Assembly: GCF_022414535.1 (NCBI RefSeq)
Contig: NZ_JADWYM010000028.1
Location: 1 to 64,000, forward strand
DNA: 64,000 bases
Source: Streptomyces sp. MUM 2J
GTDB taxonomy: Bacteria; Actinomycetota; Actinomycetes; Streptomycetales; Streptomycetaceae
Direction: 5' to 3'
Shown here: piece by piece, positions 41,072 to 49,256 of the stretch
Layout of the letters: each line of letters opens with the position of its first letter
How positions within the stretch are numbered: the first letter of the stretch is position 1
The notes under the pieces: model-generated
Databases searched by the model: none
The model's input: the letters and a program-made list of their open reading frames with translations, nothing else
Told to the model about the DNA's origin: nothing
Translations under genes and position numbers: made by a program

Positions 41072-42211
41072 ATGTACGCAGCATCGTCCTCCGTGTCCGC
41101 CCCGCCTCGTCCGCTGCGACCGCGTCCCGCGGCCACCGGCCCCTACCTCGAACCCGGGCGTCCCGCGGCCCCGGTCCTCGGTGCCGCTCTCGGCCGGCGT
41201 CCCGCCGGGCTCGGTGCCCAACCGCTCAGCGGGAGGCTCGACCTGTCCGGCCCTCAGGGGTCCCAGCTGCGCGCGGCGATCGCCTCCGTGCACCGCATCT
41301 GCCCCGAGTTCACCCCGGTGCAGGTACTGCGCCGCAGTGGACGGTCCGTACTCCTGGTCGGAACGACCGGTCGCAGCACGGCTGTGGCGAAGTGCTTACT
41401 GGACCACTCCCCCGTGTGGGCGGAGCGCTACCGGCACGAGATAGCGGCTTATCGCACGTTCGTGCGGCACCGACCCCCGGTGCGGGCACCGCGGCTGGTC
41501 GCGGCGGACCCGGACAACTGCGTCCTCGTGGTGGAGCGGATGCCGGGACGGGTGGCAGCTCTGCAACGGCACCCGGTGGACGCACCGCCGCGGGCGGACA
41601 TCCGTGCGGCGCTGTCCGCCGTCTGCCGTCTCAACGCCTGGCGGCCCCCGGTGGGCACGTTCGACGCCCCGCTGGACTACGCGGCGCGCATCTCCCGCTA
41701 CCACGAACTGGGGCTGCTCACCGACCGGGACCTGGGCGACCTTCAGAAGCTGCTGCACGGCATCGCGCACGCGGCGGGCCGCGGCGGCACGGGCCAGTTC
41801 TGCCACGGTGACGCCCTGTTGTCGAACATGCTCCTGTCACCGGCCGGTCCCGTGCTGGTGGACTGGGAGCACGCGGGCTGGTACCTGCCGGGCTACGACC
41901 TCGCGACGCTGTGGTCGGTGCTCGGCGACGCACCCGTCGCCCGCCGGCAGATCAGCCAGCTCGCGCAGGGGGCCGGCCCGGCGGCGCGGGACGCCTTCCT
42001 GGTGAACCTGATGCTCGTCCTCACGCGTGAGATCCGCACGTACGAGACGGCCGTGCAGCGTTCGATGAACGACACGCCTCCGGCGGCCCCCGGAGCGGGC
42101 CCCCAGGGTGCCGCGCCGTCCGGCGAGGAGCAGCGGCTGCTGCTGCGGCGGCTGCACGACGACTGCCAGCTGGCCCGCCGGGCCGTGCGGGCGGCGGTCG
42201 GAACCCGCTGA
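41072..42211 (+). CDS. APH-fold phosphotransferase
   Basis: The 379-residue kinase-like protein belongs to the aminoglycoside phosphotransferase/choline kinase superfamily. Visible motifs are the ATP-contacting strand VAKCLLDHSP (Lys), a hinge around VLVVERMPG, the catalytic loop FCHGDALLSNMLL (HGDxxxxN) and the metal-binding LVDWEHAGW. Many such proteins phosphorylate small metabolites rather than antibiotics, and nothing here shows resistance activity. The ATG at 41072 is chosen over an upstream in-frame ATG, with GAAGGGA about 13 bases before it. It diverges from the NsdA-like regulator and is followed by repeats and a strong terminator. Confidence 0.8.
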   Translation: MYAASSSVSAPPRPLRPRPAATGPYLEPGRPAAPVLGAALGRRPAGLGAQPLSGRLDLSGPQGSQLRAAIASVHRICPEFTPVQVLRRSGRSVLLVGTTGRSTAVAKCLLDHSPVWAERYRHEIAAYRTFVRHRPPVRAPRLVAADPDNCVLVVERMPGRVAALQRHPVDAPPRADIRAALSAVCRLNAWRPPVGTFDAPLDYAARISRYHELGLLTDRDLGDLQKLLHGIAHAAGRGGTGQFCHGDALLSNMLLSPAGPVLVDWEHAGWYLPGYDLATLWSVLGDAPVARRQISQLAQGAGPAARDAFLVNLMLVLTREIRTYETAVQRSMNDTPPAAPGAGPQGAAPSGEEQRLLLRRLHDDCQLARRAVRAAVGTR

Positions 42212-42239
42212 GGGAGAGCTGAGGGAGAGCTGAGGGAGA
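42207..42239. repeat. Three perfect 11-base tandem repeats across a stop codon
   Basis: GCTGAGGGAGA is repeated exactly at 42207, 42218 and 42229. The first copy contains the TGA stop of the APH-type gene (42209-42211), and the array ends four bases before a 17-base-pair terminator stem. The expansion probably arose by slippage and is tolerated because it is post-stop. Confidence 0.75.
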
Positions 42240-42242
42240 AGG

Positions 42243-42280
42243 AGGCCCGCGGTGCCGCTGTGGAGCGGCACCGCGGGCCT
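42243..42280. terminator. Strong bidirectional-looking terminator
   Basis: A perfect 17-base-pair stem (42243-42259 with 42264-42280) is closed by the loop GTGG and followed by TCG. It lies 31 bases after the stop of the APH-type gene. The absence of a long T-run is normal in this genus. Confidence 0.8.
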
Positions 42281-42390
42281 TCGCGTGTCCGCGCCACGGA
42301 TCACGGGGCACGGGGCACGGGGCCGGGCACTGTCGCCACGGGTCGGGCCGGCCGCGTCCTGCGGGGAGCGTCTTTGGTGTAGTCCGGTGA

Positions 42391-42415
42391 TGCGCCACCG
42401 GGCAACGGGGTGGCG
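42391..42415. promoter_or_regulatory. Dyad motif shared with the NsdA/APH intergenic region
   Basis: CGCCACC (42393-42399) and GGTGGCG (42409-42415) are perfect 7-base arms around GGGCAACGG. The left part, TGCGCCACCGGGCAACGGG, closely matches TGTGCCACCGGGCACCGGG at 40923-40941, 1.5 kb away. It lies 140 bases upstream of the amidase. A shared regulator is possible. Confidence 0.4.
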
Positions 42416-42556
42416 TCGCGAAACTCGCCCCATCCCCTGCTGCCATGGGAAATCGGCCTGTCGTGGGCGTGATTGACGGAACGTCGGAGAGCCGGTACCG
42501 CTGACCGGGTTCGGCCCCGCGGCCCCCGTCACGCCCCACCGTCCCAGGAGGCAGCA

Positions 42557-44524
42557 TTGCGAGGATCCGCCACCGCCCCCCTGTCCGCGCCCCGTCGCAG
42601 ACGCACGCGCAGAGCCGTCGGCACGCTCGCGTCGACAGCTCTGCTGCTGCCCCTGCTGGGCGCCGCACCGGCCCCCGCCACATCCGCCGCGGGCCGTCTC
42701 CAGCGTGCGTTCGCCGCCGCCGCCACCGAGTACCACGTGCCGCAGAGCGTCCTGCTCGGCGTCGCCTACCTCCAGTCCCGGTGGGACGGGCACGGGGGCG
42801 CGCCGAGCGTCACCGGCGGGTACGGCCCGATGCACCTGACGGACGCCCGCACCGCGCTCCGCTCGGCGTCGCACCACGGCGAGGGCACCGAGGACGCGCG
42901 GGGCGACGCGGCACGCCCCGCACCGGCCCCGGCGGCCCGGGTCCCCGGGCCGGCCGGCCTCCCGGCCCGGCTGCGGACCCTGCCGAGAGCCGCCAGGCTG
43001 ACCGGGATCGCGGCCGCCGAGCTCCGCACGGACGAGGCCGCGAACATCGCGGGCGGGGCGGCCCTGCTGGCCGCGGCGCAGCGCGCACTGGGCGAACCGC
43101 TGAGCGACGACCCGGCGCAGTGGTACGGGGCGGTGGCACGTTTCTCCGGCGCCGACGACAGTGCCACGGCCGCCGTGTACGCGAACGACGTGTTCGAGGT
43201 GGTGCGCACCGGTGAGGCGCGTGTCACGGACGAGGGGCAGCGGGTGGTCCTGGCCGCCAGGCCGGACCTGGTGCCCGACACGGCCCAGCTGGGACGCACG
43301 GGCCTGGGGGCCTCCTCGTCGGCGGGCACCGAGTGCCCGGCGTCGGTGGCGTGCGAGTGGGTTCCGGCTCCGTACGAGGAGTTCGGGGGCGACGACTACG
43401 GCAACCACGACCTCGGCGACCGTCCGGCCTCGCAGAGCATCAGGTACATCGTCGTCCACGACACGGAGGGTCGCTGGGACGGCGTCCTCGGTCTGGTGCA
43501 GGACCCGACGTACGTCTCCTGGAACTACACGCTGCGCTCCACCGACGGGCACGTGGCCCAGCACGTGAGGGCGAAGGACGTGGCCTGGCACGCGGGCAAC
43601 TGGTACGTCAACGCCAAGTCGATCGGCCTGGAGCACGAGGGATTCCTCGCGGATCCGGACTCCTGGTACACGGAGGCGATGTACCGCTCGTCGGCGCGGC
43701 TGGTGACGTACCTCGCGGCGCGGTACGGCATCCCGCTCGACCGGCAGCACATCCTGGGCCACGACACCGTGCCCGGCCCGACCGCCGGCACGGTCCCGGG
43801 CATGCACACCGATCCGGGCCCGTACTGGGACTGGCGGCACTACTTCGAGCTGCTGGGTCACCCGCTGCAGCGCACGGGGGCACGCGACGGCGCCGGCCTG
43901 GTGACGATCCTCCCCGAGTACGCGGCGAACCGGCCGGTGTACACGGGCTGCACCGCGGGCGGGGGGACCTGCCCCGCGCACGGTTCGAGCGAGGTGCGCC
44001 TGTACTCGGACCACGACGAACACTCCGCCCTGATCGAGGACATCGGTCTCGGCACCACGCCGACGACGGGCGTGAACGACCTGTCCTCGCGGGTCTCGAC
44101 GGGCCAGCGATTCGCGGTGGCGGACCGCTGGGGCGACTGGACGGCGATCTGGTACCTGGGGCAGGAGGCCTGGTTCCGCAACCCCGCGGAGCAGCCGACG
44201 GCGGTGCCCTCGACGGGCCGGATCGTGACGCCGAAGGCAGGCACCGCGAGCGTCCCGGTGTACGGCCGGGCCTATCCGGAGGCCTCGGCATACCCGGCGG
44301 GGGTGCCCGCGCAGCCGCTGTCCCCACTGCCGTACAGGCTGCTCGCGGGGCAGAGGTACGCGGTCGGTGACGAGGTACCCGGCGAGTACTACTACGCGGT
44401 CACCTTCACCACCGGCTCGCACCGGGTGGTGGTGGGCGAGGACCTCTACTACGAGATCCAGTTCGGACGCCGCGTCGCGTTCGTGCGCGCGGCCGACGTG
44501 CAGGTGATGCCGTCGGCCGGGTGA
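42557..44524 (+). CDS. Secreted N-acetylmuramoyl-L-alanine amidase
   Basis: This 655-residue wall hydrolase or binding protein has a signal peptide (RRAVGTLASTALLLPLLGAAPAPATSA), then a lysozyme-like N-terminal region (LQRAFAAAATEYHVPQSVLLGVAYLQSRWDG...GGYGPMHLTDA). Its usual catalytic Glu position is Gln, so that half is probably inactive. The middle is an amidase_2 domain (about 290-440) with IVVHDTEG, WNYTLRSTDG, AWHAGNW, IGLEHEGF and HILGHDTVPG, GMHTDPGPYWDW, retaining the zinc His residues. The C-terminal third (SSRVSTGQRFAVADRWGDWTAIWYLGQEAWF) resembles SH3-like wall-binding repeats. I assign a TTG start at 42557 because a perfect GGAGG lies five bases upstream and the signal peptide follows directly. 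Confidence 0.85.
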   Translation: MRGSATAPLSAPRRRRTRRAVGTLASTALLLPLLGAAPAPATSAAGRLQRAFAAAATEYHVPQSVLLGVAYLQSRWDGHGGAPSVTGGYGPMHLTDARTALRSASHHGEGTEDARGDAARPAPAPAARVPGPAGLPARLRTLPRAARLTGIAAAELRTDEAANIAGGAALLAAAQRALGEPLSDDPAQWYGAVARFSGADDSATAAVYANDVFEVVRTGEARVTDEGQRVVLAARPDLVPDTAQLGRTGLGASSSAGTECPASVACEWVPAPYEEFGGDDYGNHDLGDRPASQSIRYIVVHDTEGRWDGVLGLVQDPTYVSWNYTLRSTDGHVAQHVRAKDVAWHAGNWYVNAKSIGLEHEGFLADPDSWYTEAMYRSSARLVTYLAARYGIPLDRQHILGHDTVPGPTAGTVPGMHTDPGPYWDWRHYFELLGHPLQRTGARDGAGLVTILPEYAANRPVYTGCTAGGGTCPAHGSSEVRLYSDHDEHSALIEDIGLGTTPTTGVNDLSSRVSTGQRFAVADRWGDWTAIWYLGQEAWFRNPAEQPTAVPSTGRIVTPKAGTASVPVYGRAYPEASAYPAGVPAQPLSPLPYRLLAGQRYAVGDEVPGEYYYAVTFTTGSHRVVVGEDLYYEIQFGRRVAFVRAADVQVMPSAG

Positions 44525-44543
44525 CGAGGGCGGGGCGCGGGCC

Positions 44544-45041
44544 TCAGCCCTGCTGGAACAGTTCCGCGGGCAGCGGCTTCAGCAGGGCGTACAGGTCGTC
44601 GGTGATGGGCCGGTCCCAGGCGGCGATGGTGACCTGGACGTTGTCGCTGCGGTCGAACTGGACGCAGGAGATACGGGACTCCGACAGCTTCAGCCGGCGC
44701 ACGATGAGGAGGTTGTCGCCCTGCATGACCGGCACGTCCTCGGCGCCGACCACGGTCACCTCCTCGTCGTTCTCCAGCGCCAGCAGGAGCTGGGCCACCT
44801 CGAAGGGGATCTCCCCGTCGGCGATCTCGCGGGCGGGGGAGCCCTCGGGGAGGTTGCCGATGATCATCGCGGGGCCGCGGCCGCCGAAGAGGTCGTAGCG
44901 CAGGAAGACGCCCTGGCAGCTGCCGTCGGGCGCGGGCAGCAGTCCGGCGCCGAGATTGCCGGGCCAGTCGCCCGGGTCCATGGCCAGTACGTCGAAGTCG
45001 GGCCCTGCGGGAGTGGCGCTGCGGCGGCGGAGGAACGACAT
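44544..45041 (-). CDS. Conserved hypothetical protein
   Basis: I do not recognise a named family. The 165-residue soluble protein has a basic N-terminus (MSFLRRRS), then GPDFDVLAMDPGDWPGNLGAGLLPAPDG, FLRYDLFGGRGPAMIIGNLPEG and an acidic middle (LALENDEEVTVVGAED). No signal peptide or membrane segment is present. It converges with the amidase gene, ending 19 bases from that stop. The ATG at 45041 was chosen because the preceding in-frame codons are Arg/Pro-rich and look like non-coding high-GC translation. Confidence 0.65.
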   Translation of the reverse strand: MSFLRRRSATPAGPDFDVLAMDPGDWPGNLGAGLLPAPDGSCQGVFLRYDLFGGRGPAMIIGNLPEGSPAREIADGEIPFEVAQLLLALENDEEVTVVGAEDVPVMQGDNLLIVRRLKLSESRISCVQFDRSDNVQVTIAAWDRPITDDLYALLKPLPAELFQQG

Positions 45042-45360
45042 GCCGCCATGGTACGTGTCCCGGTCCCGTCCGTGCCGCGCGGGCGAGGCCGTGATCACCG
45101 CCCCTCGCGTCCGTCGGCGCAGGCTCGGGCCGTGTTGTGGTGCGGGGCGTGACACCGGGCATCCCGGGCGCGATCGCCGCAGGAGGGGCCGCACCGCTCC
45201 TGCCGCGGGTGCTCCCTGAGGCAGCGGCGGACGCAGCGGGGGCCCGGCGGGGCGGCAACCCGGCTCCTCCGGGGCGGCACCCGCGCGGGCGCCGCCCCGA
45301 CGGTCCCGGTGACCCACGCCTGCGGTGACGGCTCCCCGCGCGCCCGGCCGGCCCGGCGGG
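45042..45360. other. Non-coding 319-base stretch
   Basis: Short open frames here give only Pro/Arg/Ala-rich products without ribosome-binding sites. I see no repeat or dyad worth naming. It probably holds the promoter of the hypothetical gene at 44544-45041. Confidence 0.4.
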
Positions 45361-45603
45361 TCACGTCAGGTCGAACTCGCCCTCACGGGCACCCGACACG
45401 AACGCACCCCACTCGGCCGGCGTGAAGATCAGGGAAGGGCCCTCCGGGCGGCCGCTGTTGCGCATCGCGATGAAACCCTCGACAAAGGCGATCTGGACAT
45501 CCCCCAGCCCTCGGCTGCTGGACTGCCATTCGGCGTTGCTCAGATCCAGTTCCGGCTTGTCCCAGCCCATGACCAACTGCTGCTGGGTGGTGCTCTCGGC
45601 CAC
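45361..45603 (-). CDS. DUF397 protein
   Basis: The 80-residue protein is typical of DUF397: WQSSSRGLGDVQIAFVEGFIAMRNSGRPEGPSLIFTPAEWGAFVSGAREGEFDL follows the W-x-S-S-x-S/R, V-A/V and F-T-xx-EW pattern. DUF397 proteins usually sit next to an XRE-type regulator with which they form toxin/antitoxin-like or developmental switch pairs (as for the BldB-related group). No such partner is adjacent here; the nearest HTH protein is the NsdA-like gene 4.5 kb away, so this one looks orphaned. The GTG at 45603 has GGAGGAG about eight bases upstream. Confidence 0.85.
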   Translation of the reverse strand: MAESTTQQQLVMGWDKPELDLSNAEWQSSSRGLGDVQIAFVEGFIAMRNSGRPEGPSLIFTPAEWGAFVSGAREGEFDLT

Positions 45604-45640
45604 GTCCGTGCTCCTCCCGAATCCGTCGTCCGCGGCCAGA

Positions 45641-45886
45641 CTAGCGATCGCGTCCCACCGCCGACAGGCCACATGAGGTGGACGCTCCGTGGCCGGACCC
45701 CGGCGCCCGGCGCCCCTGACCGCCGCCGCTCCCCTCACCGAGGAAGGCCAGCACGCGCCGCACGAACCCCTCGGCGTCGTCGAGCCACGGACAGTGCCCG
45801 GCGCCGGGCTGGACGACGAGGGGCGCGCCGTCGCCGCGGACGTGGTGGGCGAGCTCGGTTCCGTCGGGTGCGGTCAGGAGCGGCAT
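45641..45886 (-). pseudogene. Alpha/beta hydrolase reduced by internal deletion
   Basis: From the ATG at 45886 the frame reads MPLLTAPDGTELAHHVRG followed by DGAPLVV, a typical opening of an alpha/beta hydrolase. It jumps directly to QPGAGHCPWLDDAEGFVRRVLAFL, the catalytic-His loop and last helix of the same family. About 200 residues with the nucleophile elbow and acid are missing. The junction falls at a Leu-Val-Val-Gln-Pro-Gly stretch, where both ends of the fold carry similar residues, suggesting deletion between short homologies. The frame is intact but no catalytic enzyme can result. The remaining tail (GEGSGGGQ...) is unconserved. Confidence 0.6.
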
Positions 45887-46017
45887 GAGCCGATCATCAT
45901 GGCAACCGGCGGCAGGTCACAACGGATTTCCCGCGGCCGGTGGTGGGACACGGCGAGAAAGTGCAGGCGGACCCCTTGCGATCGTCCCGGCGGACTGGAT
46001 TACTGATCCCGAGAACT

Positions 46018-46035
46018 CGACCGAATGATCGGTCG
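46018..46035. promoter_or_regulatory. Palindromic operator upstream of paaK
   Basis: CGACCGA (46018-46024) and TCGGTCG (46029-46035) are perfect 7-base arms around ATGA, 36-53 bases before the paaK start. ACCGA..TCGGT dyads are typical of TetR-family regulators, including those of phenylacetate and fatty-acid catabolism. A weak -35 (TTGCGA, 45976) and -10 (GATTAC, 45998) lie just upstream. Confidence 0.55.
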
Positions 46036-46070
46036 CCCGGATTGGCGTGGTTGGTGAGGGAGACGTCCCC

Positions 46071-47372
46071 ATGACGGAAGCGACGACGGACGTGCTGGAC
46101 GAGGGGGAACGGCTGGGCGTCAAGGCGCTGCGGGAGCTGCAGCTGGAGCGGCTGCGCGCGTCGCTGCGGCACGCCTACACGCATGTCCCGTTCTACCGGG
46201 AGTCCTTCGACAAGGCCGGCGTGCGCCCCGAGGACTGCCGTTCCCTGGACGACCTGGCCCGGTTCCCGTTCACCACGAAGGCGGACCTGCGCGAGAACTA
46301 CCCGTACGGCATGTTCGCCGTGCCGCGGGAGCGCATCCGGCGCATCCACGCCTCCAGCGGCACCACGGGACGCCCGACCGTCGTGGGGTACACCGACGCC
46401 GACCTGTCGATGTGGGCCGACATGGTGGCGCGCTCGATCCGGGCGGCGGGGGGCCGCCCCGGTGACACGGTGCACGTGGCCTACGGATACGGCCTGTTCA
46501 CCGGGGGGCTCGGAGCGCACTACGGCGCCGAGCGCCTGGGCTGCACGGTCGTCCCCGCCTCCGGCGGCATGACCGCCCGGCAGGTGCAGCTGATCCAGGA
46601 CCTCGGGCCGCGGATCATCATGGTGACGCCGTCGTACATGCTGACCCTCCTGGACGAGTTCGAACGCCAGGGCGTCGATCCGCGCGGCACGTCCCTGGAG
46701 GTGGGGATCTTCGGCGCGGAGCCCTGGACGGAGGAGATGCGCCGCGAGATCGAGGAGCGGTTCGGCATCGACGCGGTGGACATCTACGGCCTGTCGGAGG
46801 TGATCGGGCCGGGGGTCGCCCAGGAATGCGCCGAGACCAAGGACGGCCTCCATGTCTGGGAGGACCACTTCTTCCCGGAGATCGTCGACCCGATCACCGG
46901 TGAGGTGCTGCCCGAGGGCGAGGAGGGCGAGCTGGTGTTCACCTCGCTGACCAAGGAGGCCATGCCCGTGATCCGCTACCGGACGCGGGACTTGACCAGG
47001 CTGCTGCCGGGCACGGCCCGCTCCTTCCGGCGGATTCAGAAGATCACCGGCCGCAGCGACGACATGGTGATCCTGCGCGGGGTGAACCTCTTCCCGACAC
47101 AGGTCGAGGAGATCGTCCTGCGCACGGCGGGTGTGGCTCCGCATTTCCAGCTGCGCCTGACCCGGGAGGGCCGCCTCGACGCCCTCACCGTGCGCGCCGA
47201 GGCACGTCCCGACGCCGCACCCGGGGTGCGCGACGAGGCCGCCCGGTCCATCGCGGCCGCCGTGAAGGACGGCGTCGGCGTCTCGGTGGCCGTGGAGATC
47301 GTCGAACCGGAGTCGCTGGAGCGCTCGGTGGGCAAGATCCGGCGCATCGTCGACCTGCGCCCCCGGGACTGA
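46071..47372 (+). CDS. paaK: Phenylacetate-CoA ligase
   Basis: This 433-residue AMP-forming ligase converts phenylacetate, ATP and CoA to phenylacetyl-CoA, the first step of aerobic phenylacetate catabolism. Family marks are HVPFYRESFDKAGV, LRENYPYGMFAVPRE, the P-loop HASSGTTGRPTVVGYT, YGYGLFTGGLGAHYGAERLG, GIFGAEPWTEEMR, DIYGLSEVIGPGV and the C-terminal GRSDDMVILRGVNLFPTQVEE. The length and motif order match PaaK rather than general acyl-CoA synthetases. The ATG at 46071 with GAGGGA upstream is preferred over an earlier in-frame codon. No other paa genes are present in the window, so it may serve a separate aryl-acid pathway. A TetR-type dyad overlaps the promoter region. Confidence 0.9.
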   Translation: MTEATTDVLDEGERLGVKALRELQLERLRASLRHAYTHVPFYRESFDKAGVRPEDCRSLDDLARFPFTTKADLRENYPYGMFAVPRERIRRIHASSGTTGRPTVVGYTDADLSMWADMVARSIRAAGGRPGDTVHVAYGYGLFTGGLGAHYGAERLGCTVVPASGGMTARQVQLIQDLGPRIIMVTPSYMLTLLDEFERQGVDPRGTSLEVGIFGAEPWTEEMRREIEERFGIDAVDIYGLSEVIGPGVAQECAETKDGLHVWEDHFFPEIVDPITGEVLPEGEEGELVFTSLTKEAMPVIRYRTRDLTRLLPGTARSFRRIQKITGRSDDMVILRGVNLFPTQVEEIVLRTAGVAPHFQLRLTREGRLDALTVRAEARPDAAPGVRDEAARSIAAAVKDGVGVSVAVEIVEPESLERSVGKIRRIVDLRPRD

Positions 47373-47393
47373 CCGCGGGGGCGGGGCCGGGGT

Positions 47394-48911
47394 TCAGGCC
47401 GCTGGTGCCGGCGGCACCGATCCGAGCCGTTCCCGGAGCTCGCGCTTGAGGATCTTGCCGCTGGCGTTGCGCGGCAGCGCGTCGACGAACACGACCCGTT
47501 TCGGTGTCTTGAAGGGGGCGAGCCTGTCCCGGGCGTGGGCCATGAGCTCCGCCTCGGTGACCTGGCCGCGTGGAACGACGACGGCGGTCACCGCCTCGAT
47601 CCACTTCTCGTCGGGCAGCCCGATCACCGCGGCCTCAGCGACCCCCTGGTGTGTGTACAGGGCGTCCTCGACCTGGCGTGAGGCCACCAGCACACCACCG
47701 GAGTTGATGACGTCCTTCAGCCGGTCGACGATCGTGAAGCAGCCGTCGGCGTCACGCACCGCGAGATCGCCCGAGTGGAACCAGCCGCCGCGGAACGCCT
47801 CGGCCGTCTCCTGCGGCTTGTCCCAGTAGCCCTCGCACAACTGCGGTGAGCGGTAGACGACTTCACCCGGGGTGCCGTCGGGCACGTCCCGGCCGTCCTC
47901 GTCGACGAGCCGGGCGTCCACGAACAGCACCGGGCGCCCGCAGGAGCCCAACCGGCCCTCGTGCTCGTCGGGGCCGAGGACGGTGGCGAGCGGGCCGATC
48001 TCGCTCTGGCCGAAGCAGTTGTAGAAGGCGAGCCGCGGCAGTCGGGCACGCAGCCGCTGAAGGACCGGCACCGGCATGACGGAGGCGCCGTAGTACGCCT
48101 TGCGCAGTCCGCTCAGGTCGCGGGTGGTGAAGTCGGAACGGCCGGCCAGGCCGACCCACACCGTGGGCGGGGCGAACAGGCTGTCCGCACGGCCGGATTC
48201 GATCAGGTCGAACAGACGGTCGCCGTCGGGTGCGTCCAGGATGATGTGGGTGGCGCCGACCGCCAGGCCGGGCAGCAGGAAGACGTGCATCTGGGCCGAG
48301 TGGTACAGCGGCAGCGCGTGCACCGGACGGTCCCCGGCGCTCAGGTCCAGGGCGGTGATGGCGCTGAGGTAGGCGTGGACGAGGGCGCGGTGGGTCATCA
48401 TCGCGCCCTTGGGCAGCGCGGTCGTGCCCGAGGTGTACAGCAGTTGCACGAGGTCCTCGCCGCGCGGTTCGGGCCCGTCGTACGGCGCCGCCGATGCCAG
48501 TGCGTCCAGCAGTGAGCCCTCGGCGTCGCGCAACGGCAGGATGCGTACGCCGTCCGGCAGGCGGTCCGCGAGGTCCGGGTCCGCCAGCACCAGCGAGCTG
48601 CCCGACTGGCCGATGATGTACGCGAGGTCGTCGCCGGTCAGGTTCTGGTTGACGGGGACGTGCACCAGGCCGGCGCGGGCGCAGGCGAGGAAGGCGACGA
48701 GGTAGGCGTCGGAGTTGTGGCCGTAGGTCCCGACCCGGTCCCCCCGGGCGAGGCCCTCGCCGAGCAGGACGGCCGCGGCGCGGGAGACCGCGTCGTCGAG
48801 TTCCTGGTAGGTCCAGGTGCGGTCGCCGTACTCGACGGCGACGCGCGCGGGGGTCCGGCGGGCGCTGCGGCGCAGCACCCCGTCGACGGTGCTGCCGTGT
48901 CCGGGCATCAT
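47394..48911 (-). CDS. Long-chain fatty acyl-CoA synthetase-like protein
   Basis: The 505-residue adenylate-forming enzyme of the FadD/AcsA group probably activates a carboxylic acid to its CoA thioester. Motifs include YQELDDAVSRAA, the P-loop LLYTSGTTALPKGAMMTHR, PLYHSAQMHVF, FAPPTVWVGL, YNCFGQSEIGPL, GEVVYRSPQLCEGYW, FHSGDLAVRDADG, DRLKDVINSGG and the C-terminal PRNASGKILKRELRE with the catalytic Lys. Its gene converges on paaK, with 21 bases between the stops. The ATG at 48911 has GAGG about ten bases upstream. Its motifs differ from the FAAL gene in this window; no FAAL features are seen. Substrate unknown. Confidence 0.85.
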   Translation of the reverse strand: MMPGHGSTVDGVLRRSARRTPARVAVEYGDRTWTYQELDDAVSRAAAVLLGEGLARGDRVGTYGHNSDAYLVAFLACARAGLVHVPVNQNLTGDDLAYIIGQSGSSLVLADPDLADRLPDGVRILPLRDAEGSLLDALASAAPYDGPEPRGEDLVQLLYTSGTTALPKGAMMTHRALVHAYLSAITALDLSAGDRPVHALPLYHSAQMHVFLLPGLAVGATHIILDAPDGDRLFDLIESGRADSLFAPPTVWVGLAGRSDFTTRDLSGLRKAYYGASVMPVPVLQRLRARLPRLAFYNCFGQSEIGPLATVLGPDEHEGRLGSCGRPVLFVDARLVDEDGRDVPDGTPGEVVYRSPQLCEGYWDKPQETAEAFRGGWFHSGDLAVRDADGCFTIVDRLKDVINSGGVLVASRQVEDALYTHQGVAEAAVIGLPDEKWIEAVTAVVVPRGQVTEAELMAHARDRLAPFKTPKRVVFVDALPRNASGKILKRELRERLGSVPPAPAA

Positions 48912-49256
48912 GCTGTGTGATCCTCGGCCTGCGGCCGCCCGGTGGTCAAGTCGTGTGCGCGGTCCGGGGGACATCCCGTCCCGGGGTGGCGCGGTCGGGG
49001 CGGGAGGGCGGGCGGTACGCCTCCGCCCCTGTGAAGTCGCCGGTCAAGGGGCTGGTGCGACCGCCTCTCGGAGCGCTGGTCGTGGCGCAGTGCGGCAGGG
49101 ACGATCAACGCGGCCCTCCCCGGCGGGCTTGAGTTCCGTCCTGTCGTGGGCACCGGCCCCTCGTCCCTCACCCGGCCCATCGGCGTGGCCGACCCGCTCT
49201 CGGGGCCGAGAGCGCGGGTTCGGCGGATTCCGTTGCCGGGCACGAGGTGTACCACC
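48912..49256. other. Divergent intergenic region, acyl-CoA synthetase / macro gene
   Basis: No credible gene lies in these 345 bases. Apart from the ribosome-binding site GAGGTG before 49257 I see no strong dyad, repeat or promoter pair. Confidence 0.4.

Noticed and set aside
41072..42211. Aminoglycoside resistance gene
   Set aside because: Only the generic APH fold is visible; specificity residues of known resistance enzymes cannot be recognised.
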